Below, in pieces: positions 12,067-21,274 of a stretch of 64,000 nucleotides of DNA. This DNA comes from Plasmodium relictum. Its lineage: Eukaryota; Apicomplexa; Aconoidasida; Haemosporida; Plasmodiidae. How positions within the stretch are numbered: position 1 is the first letter of the stretch; every line of letters starts with the position of its first letter. The stretch lies in NCBI RefSeq assembly GCF_900005765.1, contig NC_041685.1, positions 992,001 to 1,056,000 on the forward strand, read 5' to 3'. The notes under the pieces were generated by a model, which was given only the letters and a program-made list of their open reading frames with translations, did no database searches and had not been told where the DNA came from. Position numbers and translations under genes: made by a program.

Positions 12067-13104
12067 CTAACATTCTATATTTTTATTAATATAAATATTG
12101 TAACTTCCTTCATAGGGCATATTTGAAAATATTTCCTCCATAGTTGAAAAGTACTTTTTATTTAAGGATACTAATGGTATATCAATATCTTTGTTTAAAA
12201 TGGATAACAAAACATAATTGAAAGAATCCATTCTTTTGAAATAATCATAATATATATAATTATTAACATTGAAAAAATGTATTTTAATACCCTTCTCAAA
12301 TAATAGTTTACATTCATGAGGACTTAAAAAATCTAATTCATAAGTGATTATTATATTAGCATTTAAGGAACTTAATGTAAAAATATTTTTTTTTAAAATA
12401 TTTTTGTCAATACTTAAATTAGGATAAACAACAATAATTTTCACCCCAAGATTACTTGTTATAGTATGTATATGTTCAGGAATATTCATTTCTATACTAA
12501 ATATAGAAACTCGTTCTTTAATACTATCTCCATTTATATTAAATTCTTCTAAACTTGTTTTAATCCTATTTTGAAGGTAATTTTCTTCTGATAAAAATAT
12601 TAGTATGAAATATTTATTTTTTAATAACATTCTTAAAAGAGGAAGTACTTGTAAAATATTGTCAGCAAACATGGCTATATATTTTAATCTTTTATTATAA
12701 TGTATAGCACTAAAGCATAAATAAGATTCATATAGAGAACGAAATGTAGCACATAATGAATAATCGCTTTTTAAATCATTACATGGATATTCAATAATAT
12801 CATAGTAAGGTGCCATTATTTCGTCATTCTTAATTTTACTATTGACAGTAAATATTCCTATTACATTTTTTCCTTTTATTAGATTATCCACATTCTTCCC
12901 TACATTTAAAACTTTACCAATATATACATTTCCTATTAATTTTTTATATTTTAGATTATCTTTTTCCTCACATTCATCTAATTTTTTTTTTTTCATGCTA
13001 TTATTATCATAATTCTGTTGCTTTATAGTATTAAGAGAAAAAATGGAAGAACAAAAAGAGATGCATTTTACCTGAATACAAATATTTAATTCATTTAATA
13101 TCAT
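12067..13104 (-). CDS. Quinone oxidoreductase-like protein (CRYZL1-like MDR fold), probably degenerate
   Basis: Single exon, 345 residues, starting at an ATG. Residues about 57-90 (IGNVYIGKVLNVGKNVDNL, then GKNVIGIF) match the GroES-like segment of zinc-independent medium-chain dehydrogenases such as CRYZL1, where the order is G-x-x-x-x-G-x-V-x-x-V-G, a gap, then D-x-V-x-G. The later CATFRSLYESYLCFSAIHYN corresponds to the helix before the Rossmann domain. The next strand (KYIAMFADNILQVLPLLRML) aligns where family members carry a glycine-rich NADPH loop, but no G-x-G or A-x-G is present, so cofactor binding and catalysis are doubtful. Length fits the family. The call rests on sequence-pattern similarity; alternatives are an unrelated Rossmann-like protein. 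Confidence 0.5.
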   Translation of the reverse strand: MILNELNICIQVKCISFCSSIFSLNTIKQQNYDNNSMKKKKLDECEEKDNLKYKKLIGNVYIGKVLNVGKNVDNLIKGKNVIGIFTVNSKIKNDEIMAPYYDIIEYPCNDLKSDYSLCATFRSLYESYLCFSAIHYNKRLKYIAMFADNILQVLPLLRMLLKNKYFILIFLSEENYLQNRIKTSLEEFNINGDSIKERVSIFSIEMNIPEHIHTITSNLGVKIIVVYPNLSIDKNILKKNIFTLSSLNANIIITYELDFLSPHECKLLFEKGIKIHFFNVNNYIYYDYFKRMDSFNYVLLSILNKDIDIPLVSLNKKYFSTMEEIFSNMPYEGSYNIYINKNIEC

Positions 13105-13549
13105 ACTTTACCAAAAAAGAAAAAAATAATATAATACAATATATTTATTTAGTTTAATTATAAAATACCCAATGTTTTTTATTAATAAATTTTCATATAA
13201 AAAAAAAAAAAAAAATATGTATATACATATATATATATATACATTATTATTAACAAAAATATTTTTAAAAAGTTCTTTATTTTTTTAGTTCCTCCATTAA
13301 CTTATTTAATCAAAAGAATATATATTTTTTTTTTTTTTTTGTAATTCTTCTATTAAAATTATTAATACTCATAAATATATTTGCATTAATAAAAGAAAAA
13401 AAAAAAAAATTGTTTAATATTTTAGATCAAAAAGGTTAAATTTGGAATATTACTTAATTGCATCTAATAATATATGGATAAAAAACATTAGACTTATTTT
13501 TTAATATTAAAAAATAATGTATGAACTATTTATATTATATACATAATTA
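13105..13549. other. Short intergenic spacer
   Basis: A/T-rich spacer with a poly(A) tract (about 13199-13215), (TA)n (about 13220-13240) and poly(T) near 13327-13340. No gene is seen. Confidence 0.6.
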
Positions 13550-13846
13550 TTATTCTTTTTTAATAGGTATATTTTCATAATTATTACAGTCATAGTCTTT
13601 TAGTATTTTTAATAATTTACTTTTTTCCTCTAACAATTTATTTTCTCTTATATTTATATTTTGTTCTCTTTTATTTCTAATTTTATATTGTAAATCTATT
13701 AAGTACGTTCCTAAACTAATAGTTAATGTCATCAACAAAACTAAAGGAATACCACATGAAAATAATTTATATCTTTTATCAATTACTCCTAATCTGTATT
13801 TTGTTCTTATAATTTTTTTTTTTACATAATTTATTAATATTTTCAT
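13550..13846 (-). CDS. COX16: COX16-like cytochrome c oxidase assembly protein
   Basis: Small single-exon gene of 98 residues from the ATG at 13846. It has a basic N-terminus (about residues 1-28), one transmembrane segment (about 33-52, GIPLVLLMTLTISLGTYLID), then a charged helix with LLEEKSKLLKILKDYD and a short tail NNYENIPI. This is the layout of COX16: a matrix-side basic start, a single inner-membrane helix beginning with a G-x-P-like turn, and a C-terminal tail ending in the yEki...dwenvriPR-type motif. COX16 acts in copper-site maturation of cytochrome oxidase subunit 2. Length matches family members of about 100-120 residues. The call is by layout and tail motif, so another small mitochondrial membrane protein is possible. 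Confidence 0.65.
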   Translation of the reverse strand: MKILINYVKKKIIRTKYRLGVIDKRYKLFSCGIPLVLLMTLTISLGTYLIDLQYKIRNKREQNINIRENKLLEEKSKLLKILKDYDCNNYENIPIKKE

Positions 13847-14525
13847 TTTATTTGTTTTTATATACAAATTTTTTTTTTAAATAATTCATTTTATATATAC
13901 TTTTCAAATGAGTAAATTTCACTTTAATTAGTTATTTAATAAATTGTATTCATATATATATATATATTAATATAATAAAAAAATATATTTATAATAGTGA
14001 CTCATTTTTACGATGAAAACGAAAAATAGTATTTAAAATGATAAAAAAGTAAAGATATTAAAATATAATTATCTACATTAAATTAGTAAATAAATAAAAC
14101 AAAATAAAATGAAATAAAATTAAAAAAAAATCTAGAGTATGAGTTTTTTTTTTTCTTTTTTTTTTTTATACAGATACAAATAGTTTTAAAAAAAAATTGT
14201 AATATCTAAGCATTTTTATTTAATTTATAAACTTTTTTAAAGTGTTTTACATAAATTTTATTTAAAAAAATTATTAAAAAAAATAAAAAATTATGTTCAT
14301 ATAATAAATTTTTCTTAGAAATATATATATTTTTTTTTAATTTTTGTAGTTTGTTGTAATAATATATATATGTATCTATTATTTTTACATAAGTTACAAA
14401 ATATTTATTTTATAATTTTTAATGATTTCATATATGCCATGATAATTAGCATACTTCATTTATTGTTTCTACTTTTGTTATTTTCATTTATTCTTTTATT
14501 AAAAGTGTGAACATTTTTTTTTAAA
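13847..14525. other. Divergent intergenic region
   Basis: Spacer of about 0.68 kb between the divergent COX16-like and six-exon membrane-protein genes. It must carry both promoters. Only homopolymer and (TA)n tracts are visible. Confidence 0.6.
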
Positions 14526-15589
14526 ATGATTTTATCTAAATATATTTTTCAATTTATGTCTTTTTTTTTCCTATGTTTCTCATATGCAATTAGTAAGAGA
14601 TATGAAAATAAGTTAATAAAAATTTCAGATTTAAAAATATATGACTATTTTAAGAATTCTTTATGCAATAATTCATGCAGAAAAAATAGGCTGTTTTTTA
14701 TATATTCGAGTAAAATATATATATAAATAAATAAAAGAATAATACATATATATTTTTTAAGATTTTAATACATTTATGCCTTTCTGTAACTATTTAAATA
14801 TAGATAAATATTTAGTAAAAAAAAATTTTCAAACTTACAAATTATCTAGGGTTAACAATTCAATTTACTTATTTCGAGGTTAATTTTTTTTTCCATTTTT
14901 TTTTTTTTTTCTGATGTTTTAATTATTTTCACAACAAAATATTTTAATAAAAAAGAAAATAAAAGTGAATTAATCTTAATTTTTATTTTGCATATATATT
15001 TTTTTTCATAGAGATTAATGTAGGTTCTCTATTTCCCGGTTTTAAAACGATTTTTAATAAAAAGTATATTAGGAAAATTAAAAAAAAAAATTAAATAAAT
15101 AATTATTTCTATAAATTAAAAATTTCTCGATTCATATGTTTTTTATTTTAATTTATTTTTTTCTATGCTATCATCTACGAAGATTTTTATTTGATCCCTT
15201 GTATAGCTCTCAAAAGGATATTATCATAAGAAATATAAAGACTATACATTTAATACAACAGTAATATTTATATGATAAATTCTTTAAATTTTTTTATACA
15301 TATAATATTTTTATACTTGAATTTATAGGGGTAATGTAGTCAAAAATATTTTAATATTTTCTGCATCTTGCTTTACAATTTTTCTTATATCTAAACTTCT
15401 CTTATTACTAAGAAATTTTTTTCAAAATCAATATAAAATGGTATAATTTAAAAAAAAAAAAAAAAAAAAATGTAATTTGTTAAAATTTTTGAATAATCTT
15501 ATATATAATTTTTTAAAATTCAGATAAGTGAACAAGAAATGCAACTCTTAGGAAAATATGAAAACCCTCATATTGAATTTAATGACTGA
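14526..15589 (+). CDS. Small membrane protein with N-terminal signal sequence, six short exons
   Basis: Six small open blocks join in phase through GT...AG introns: 14526-14709, 14762-14878, 15012-15063, 15183-15260, 15329-15440 and 15524-15589, giving about 202 residues. Exon 1 starts with a hydrophobic signal or anchor (residues about 4-22) followed by a Lys/Asn/Arg-rich, acid-poor stretch, the pattern of an apicoplast bipartite leader. Exon 5 encodes a clear transmembrane helix (ILIFSASCFTIFLISKLLLL). Exon 6 encodes a short tail ending NPHIEFND. All five phases fit, which supports the model. The exon 4 acceptor could instead be the TATAG near 15201-15205, which also keeps frame. I do not recognise the family. 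Targeting to apicoplast or secretory pathway is inference. Confidence 0.7.
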
Positions 15590-16314
15590 AGATCTCTTAA
15601 ATTGTATCATAAATAAACTTTTATTTGATTTATATAATTTTTTTTTTCTTATAACTTCAATGTTAAAGAAAAAAAAAATAATGCATAGCACTTTGTGCAT
15701 AAAAATTTTTCTTTTAAATATTTCTTAGCATAAAACTGCACATAACGTTTTTAAAAAAAAAAATAACTCAATTTTTTTTTTTTTTAGTTAAAAAAAAAAT
15801 ATAATAAATAAAAATATAAAAATTATAAAATTTTATAATTTAACTATAAAAAACATTTAAATGCATATACAAACAAGACTCTCACATATAAATATTTTTT
15901 AATATTCCATTGAATTATTTACATATTTAAGTTTCTTAAATTCATTTGGTTATTTTGTAGTTACTATCTTTTTTTTGTAAGTGTATTGATATTTTTAAAT
16001 CCACAAATTACTATATTGCTATAGCAATTATATTTTTTTTTTTTACTTGTATCCTAGTACAAAAAAAAAAAAGAAAATTATTCAAAGTCTTACTTCTTTG
16101 TTAAAGAAGACCTATTTCATTTCATTCAATTTCTAACAAGAATTATATTTTTTATTTTATTTTTTTTATTATTCTTCATCATACTATTTTTTTTTTTTTT
16201 TTTGTTTAAAAGTTGATATTTAAAAAATAAGAAAAATATAATAGAATAAATTATTTAGAATACTTAGAATATTACAACAATTCTTTTTATATAAAAAACA
16301 AGATATATTTCAAA
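15590..16314. other. Intergenic spacer
   Basis: About 0.72 kb of A/T-rich DNA between two plus-strand genes, with poly(T) runs, the longest just before 16204. No feature beyond simple repeats is seen. Confidence 0.6.
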
Positions 16315-17862
16315 ATGTACAAAAATAGTCATATAAGTATAGATGAAATAAAAGAAAAAATAAAAAATACAAAATTGCACGTTCTAACTTTTGCTACTCA
16401 TGAACAAGGTTATTTTAAAACGCTAAAAGAAAGTTGTAAGAATTTGAATATAAATTTAAAGGTATTGGGAATGGGAGAAAAATGGAAAGGGTTTATTTGG
16501 AAACTAATAAAAGTAAAAGAATATCTAAATTTATGCAATGATAATGATCTAATTCTTTTTGTTGATGGTTTTGATACTTTCTTTGTTCAGCCAGCTAATG
16601 TCATTATAGAAAGGTATATTATAAATTATGACAATTTTTTTGTTTGTACTAGTGAAAGTACTTATTCTTCCGATACTTTTTTCTTAAAATTTATAGAGAA
16701 AATGCATTTAATTTTTCATAATAGTATTTTTAAAAATAATGACAATACTGATTGGAACTCCTTAAATATAAAAAAAAAATACCAAAACTTTACTTTTTTT
16801 TATAATAATTTAAATTTGCTTAATTCAGGAGGATGGATTAGTAATGTATTCTTAGCAAAAAAAATTTTACAATATATACCTTCTTTTATTGATAATGATC
16901 AAGTATTTTTAACAAACCTATATTTAGATTCTAATTATTTCTTAAAATTGCAAGAAAAAATAAGTTCAAAGGAAAATAAAAAAATGCTAGAATTTAATGT
17001 TCTAAAAAATTTTAAATATTACAATAAAATTATTATCGACAATCATAATATTATATTTCACTTATTCAGAGGAAAAAATAATTTAATGCTACTAAATTAT
17101 GCCGAATGTATAGAGCATTTTCCTTTTAAACCTTTATTAAATATTTATTACTTAAATGATGAAAAAAAAGAAAAATTAATTCTTGAAAATTCATTGGATC
17201 AAAAAAAAGAAAAAAATAATATTGTAAATACTTTTATAAATTTTATAAAAAAAGTTTTTAAAAATGATAAAAAAAATAATGGCTGTAATGATGATGATGA
17301 TGATGATGATGATAATTTAAAAAAAATTAAATTAGTAAAAGAAAAATACAAAAATCAAAATGAATGGAGAAAACAAAAATCAATTTTAGATAATGTTTAT
17401 ATTGATAATACAAGAAAAATTGGGCAAATTGAAAAAACATTTAATTATTCTGTTGTTGACATAAATACTCATACATCTCCTTGCATGCTTCATATACACT
17501 GCCTAAGAAATGCTGATGATATAATCCTCAACATAGGATTAAAAAATATATATAGCTCTAAATGGTATGGGCATTTATGGTATTTATTTTACAGTTTAAA
17601 AGACACTTTAAACTTTAATTATTTTAGTCTTTTATTTGCTACAGTAGTTGCAATTGTCACTTTCATTTTAATTCATCTTAAATATCTTCTAAATTTTTTA
17701 ATATACATTGATACCAATTTCTATATAAGCAATATGAAAAAAGTAACTTACATAAACAGAGCTATGCTGATACTAAATGATATTGAACTTTCTTGTGTTC
17801 TATCTTTTATATTATCGATTTTATTTTGGCTTTTTTATATTTTTAACAAAACTATTATATAG
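16315..17862 (+). CDS. PLOD-type glycosyltransferase-like membrane protein (procollagen-lysine dioxygenase GT domain family)
   Basis: Single exon, 515 residues. Residues about 20-270 follow the glycosyltransferase domain of animal lysyl hydroxylases (PLOD/LH3): HVLTFATHEQGYFKTLKESC, LGMGEKWKGF, then LILFVDGFDTFF with the metal-binding D-x-x-D (Asp84, Asp87). Next come NLLNSGGWISNVFLAKKIL, the acceptor-side NDQVFLTNLYLD, and a late HLFRGKNNLMLLNYAE matching the family's H-x-N-G-x-x-K-x-x-x-N-Y. The 2-oxoglutarate dioxygenase half of PLOD is absent. Instead there is an Asp run (about 326-333, a GAT repeat), a charged linker and two C-terminal hydrophobic helices (about 440-465 and 490-513). It is probably an ER/Golgi membrane enzyme moving Glc, Gal or another sugar; the acceptor is unknown. 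Family databases tend to name such genes procollagen-lysine 5-dioxygenase, which overstates the function. Confidence 0.75.
   Translation: MYKNSHISIDEIKEKIKNTKLHVLTFATHEQGYFKTLKESCKNLNINLKVLGMGEKWKGFIWKLIKVKEYLNLCNDNDLILFVDGFDTFFVQPANVIIERYIINYDNFFVCTSESTYSSDTFFLKFIEKMHLIFHNSIFKNNDNTDWNSLNIKKKYQNFTFFYNNLNLLNSGGWISNVFLAKKILQYIPSFIDNDQVFLTNLYLDSNYFLKLQEKISSKENKKMLEFNVLKNFKYYNKIIIDNHNIIFHLFRGKNNLMLLNYAECIEHFPFKPLLNIYYLNDEKKEKLILENSLDQKKEKNNIVNTFINFIKKVFKNDKKNNGCNDDDDDDDDNLKKIKLVKEKYKNQNEWRKQKSILDNVYIDNTRKIGQIEKTFNYSVVDINTHTSPCMLHIHCLRNADDIILNIGLKNIYSSKWYGHLWYLFYSLKDTLNFNYFSLLFATVVAIVTFILIHLKYLLNFLIYIDTNFYISNMKKVTYINRAMLILNDIELSCVLSFILSILFWLFYIFNKTII
17288..17312 (+). repeat. GAT codon repeat inside the PLOD-like gene
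   Basis: Eight tandem GAT codons encode an Asp run between the glycosyltransferase domain and the membrane segments. Likely length-variable. Confidence 0.85.
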
Positions 17863-18105
17863 TAAGAAAATTTATATATATATAATTCAGTAAAAATTAT
17901 ACTATTTTTTTTTTTTTTCAAGACGAAGTATTTTACAATTATATATATATATATATATCCATTTTTTATGTCATTTTTTTTTTTTTTTTTTCATTTGTAA
18001 AAAAATAATTTAAGAATAATTAATTTTATCATATTTTTCCATTCCATATACACGTGTTATATAAAAAATTCATTTTTAAAACATAGTTTTTCTTTTTTCT
18101 TTTTT

Positions 18106-21045
18106 TTAAATATCTATATTTATTGTCTCAAACTGTTCATTTCCTTTTTCAGTATCAGAATTCACATATGTATTTACTTTATCCAAAAGTGTTATCCATT
18201 TACCTTCCTTTATTTTCATAATATCCACTATGTCTTTTATCAATAACCATTGATATGCTGTTATTTCATTTTTCTTTTTTTCCACAACATTATACAAATT
18301 ATCAAAACAAAAATTAATTTTCTTTTTATCAAAAGCCTTTATGATTGCGAATGAATAATATAAATGTATTAATGAATTAATTGATTTACATAATACTTCT
18401 TTTGTAGGTTCATTTTTCTTTTTTTCTTTCTCATTTATAAACGAAGAATATTCTTTGTCAGAAATTAAATTTTCTAAATTAGTTACGTTAATACTGTTTT
18501 TATCTAAAATTAATTCATTTAATTTTTTAATATCTTCACCTGTTTCTTCCCTATAATTAAATTGAAATGTATCATTTTTTTTTGAATCTTTTGTGAAATC
18601 ATTTTTGCTTTTAAAGTTCTCATATTCCATTTCTTCCAAGAATGATTCAACGTCAAAATTTTCAAGTACTACTTGTAAAAATAAAACAATTTTATTTAAG
18701 TAATGCAAATAAACCTTTTTAAATTTCTCTTCTTCTAGTTTAATTTCATTATTATTAATTATTAAATTTATAATATTCTCTTTATTATTTATATCTCCTT
18801 CATATTTATAATATTTTTCATTTGTTTTATTCTCACCATAATAATTATTATTTTTATTAGGATAATACAAAGAAGTTGTATAAAATAAATAATCAATAAG
18901 ATCATCTACATATATACTTGATATATTTAATGAAAATAATATTACATACTTTAAAATAATGTTTTGATCAAATATTTTCATTTCAGCTAAGTTTTTTATT
19001 ATATAATTAAAGTTTTTAAAATCTTTTTTTTCTTTCATTATAAAATTATTATATACATTATTTGGTGTACTTTTAATATTATTTTTTAATATATTCTTTA
19101 ATTCATTAAATAAATAGTTTATTAATGCTTTATCATAAAGGTTACTATTGTTTAATGAAAAAATTAACATGTTTATATCTATAAGATTTAAAGTATTAGG
19201 ATCCCTTTTTAAAATATCATTTTTTACTTTAGAAAAACTTTTTTTTAGTAAATTTAGTTTTGATAAAGAATAAATAAAAAAGCATATTTCTTGATTGGTT
19301 AAATTACCAATATTCTCAAATAAAAAATTCAAAACATACTTTAAATATTCTATATATTTTTTTTTGTTGTAATTAAAGAAAATTAACAATTGAATTGCTT
19401 GTTTTATATTTAAATTCTGAAATATTTCACCTTTAAAATTTATATCTACCTTGTAATATTGATTTTTATTTAAACACCACAAGAACAAACTGACATTTCT
19501 TATATCTAAATTACTAGAATAAAATAATAATTTATCTTTAATGATATTAAAAGTTGAGTTTTTTCTTTTTAGTTTGGTCATTCCCCATAATATATTGATC
19601 AAACTTTGTAAAGTAAACTTATTAATATTTTTATTAATTTCCTTTTCAATTAATTCATAAAAATGTTCTTTGTTATAATTTAATAAGGATAAAGAATAAT
19701 ATATATTTGAAATATCTTGACAAGTTAAAATAGAAATATATTTTTCTAAAAAATACAAAATTTTTCTATAAACTTTTAAATTTTTATAAGAACATTTTGC
19801 TAAACTCCACAAAAGAGCACATAAACTTTTTGTATTCAATTTTTTTAAAATATTAAAATTAATATATTCAACAAGGTAATATAAAATACTTTCAAAAATG
19901 TTTTTATATTTTTCTTCTTTATGAATGTTCAATTTAACTAATAGCCATAATAGCCAAGTTTTATCAACTACTCTATAAATTTGTTTTTTCTCTAAGAAAA
20001 CTTTTATATCTATTAATATACTTTCAAAATTATTGTTATATATAACTTTATTTAAAAAATTATCTCTTGAAGTTTCATTATTTTTTTCAAAATTATAAAT
20101 TCTAACAAACTGTTTAATTATGTAAAAACAAACAACAATATTCGATAAATGTCTTTTATTTTGATATAATTTTAATAAATCTTCATAAAAATAATTTTTT
20201 TCAATCTCTTTTACAATATTGTGACAAAAAGAATTACGTACATTTTTTTTTCCCCTTACGTAATTTTCTTTTAAATTTATCAAATCAGAATAAGAATCAA
20301 AATAATATACTTCATCTATTTTTTTTTTTTCTTCTAATTTGTTTAAATTATTTTCATCATAATTTAAATTTGATATGCTTTTATTCACTTCGCTAACATT
20401 TTTATTTAAAGATTCTTGAGAAAAATTTCCTTCAGTACTCTCTTTATTTAACTTAGAATCTAAATCTTTACTATTAAAAAGGTCATACTTATCATAAAAA
20501 TGTTCATCTATATCAATAAAATCTTCTTTAATATTATGAAGATTTTCTATTTCATCATTAATTTTCTTTTCTTTTTTATCATAAAAATTATCATAATTAT
20601 GAAAAAATAAATTTTTCAATTTTTTAATTTCAATATCTCTAATATTCATCCAATAACTTTTCCCAAATTTATTTAAAATGTTTTTAGGGTATTTAACAGA
20701 TTCATCTTTATTAATTACAACTAATATTTCATATTCATTTTTTTCTGTCTTTTTTAAATCCAATATTATACCATTACAATCTTTAAATACACCATTATTA
20801 ATTTTTACATATGCACCTATTAATGAGTTTGTATCTTTTATATTTTCAGCATATATTATTCTATAATTTTTTTTTTTTTTTAAAAACTTACCATTTTTTA
20901 AAATAAATAATTTTTTATATTTATTTATTTTAGTATCATAATGAATTATATTTGTTCTATATGTTTTTAACTTTTTTGTATGCAAATTATTTATAAAAAA
21001 ATAAAATAAAATCAAGTAAAAAGTTGAAAGGCAAAAAATATTCAT
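18106..21045 (-). CDS. Helical-repeat (OPR/HPR/FASTK-like) protein with organelle leader
   Basis: Single exon, 979 residues. The N-terminus has a hydrophobic signal (about residues 3-19) followed by a Lys/Asn/Tyr-rich, acid-poor stretch, fitting a bipartite apicoplast leader (inference). Residues about 75-120 (GAYVKINNGVFKDCNGIILD) look like a KOW/NGN-type beta element. From about residue 380 to 640 there are tandem helix pairs with the signature of octo/heptatricopeptide and FAST-kinase-like repeats: SLCALLWSLAKC, DISNIYYSLSLL, SLINILWGMTKL, NVSLFLWCLNK and EICFFIYSLSKL, spaced roughly 35-40 residues. Such arrays bind RNA in mitochondria and plastids. I see no clear C-terminal RAP domain. 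A role in organellar transcript or rRNA processing is likely but unproven. It lies 230 bp downstream of the DRC3 gene on the same strand. Confidence 0.7.
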   Translation of the reverse strand: MNIFCLSTFYLILFYFFINNLHTKKLKTYRTNIIHYDTKINKYKKLFILKNGKFLKKKKNYRIIYAENIKDTNSLIGAYVKINNGVFKDCNGIILDLKKTEKNEYEILVVINKDESVKYPKNILNKFGKSYWMNIRDIEIKKLKNLFFHNYDNFYDKKEKKINDEIENLHNIKEDFIDIDEHFYDKYDLFNSKDLDSKLNKESTEGNFSQESLNKNVSEVNKSISNLNYDENNLNKLEEKKKIDEVYYFDSYSDLINLKENYVRGKKNVRNSFCHNIVKEIEKNYFYEDLLKLYQNKRHLSNIVVCFYIIKQFVRIYNFEKNNETSRDNFLNKVIYNNNFESILIDIKVFLEKKQIYRVVDKTWLLWLLVKLNIHKEEKYKNIFESILYYLVEYINFNILKKLNTKSLCALLWSLAKCSYKNLKVYRKILYFLEKYISILTCQDISNIYYSLSLLNYNKEHFYELIEKEINKNINKFTLQSLINILWGMTKLKRKNSTFNIIKDKLLFYSSNLDIRNVSLFLWCLNKNQYYKVDINFKGEIFQNLNIKQAIQLLIFFNYNKKKYIEYLKYVLNFLFENIGNLTNQEICFFIYSLSKLNLLKKSFSKVKNDILKRDPNTLNLIDINMLIFSLNNSNLYDKALINYLFNELKNILKNNIKSTPNNVYNNFIMKEKKDFKNFNYIIKNLAEMKIFDQNIILKYVILFSLNISSIYVDDLIDYLFYTTSLYYPNKNNNYYGENKTNEKYYKYEGDINNKENIINLIINNNEIKLEEEKFKKVYLHYLNKIVLFLQVVLENFDVESFLEEMEYENFKSKNDFTKDSKKNDTFQFNYREETGEDIKKLNELILDKNSINVTNLENLISDKEYSSFINEKEKKKNEPTKEVLCKSINSLIHLYYSFAIIKAFDKKKINFCFDNLYNVVEKKKNEITAYQWLLIKDIVDIMKIKEGKWITLLDKVNTYVNSDTEKGNEQFETINIDI

Positions 21046-21274
21046 GTCATCAACCTAATTCTTCCGTTTGAATCTTTTTATTTTTATTTTTTTATTTTTA
21101 ATATTTATTTTTAAAGTTTTTATTTTTTACCATTTTTAATTTTATTATTTTATTTATTTATTTTTTTTTTACTTAATAAGTTATTTCAACAAAATATAAT
21201 TTTTCATTAAAAAAAAAAAAAAAAAGAAAATTCTAATGTTTTTAAATAGATACAAAAACACACTCCCATAAATA

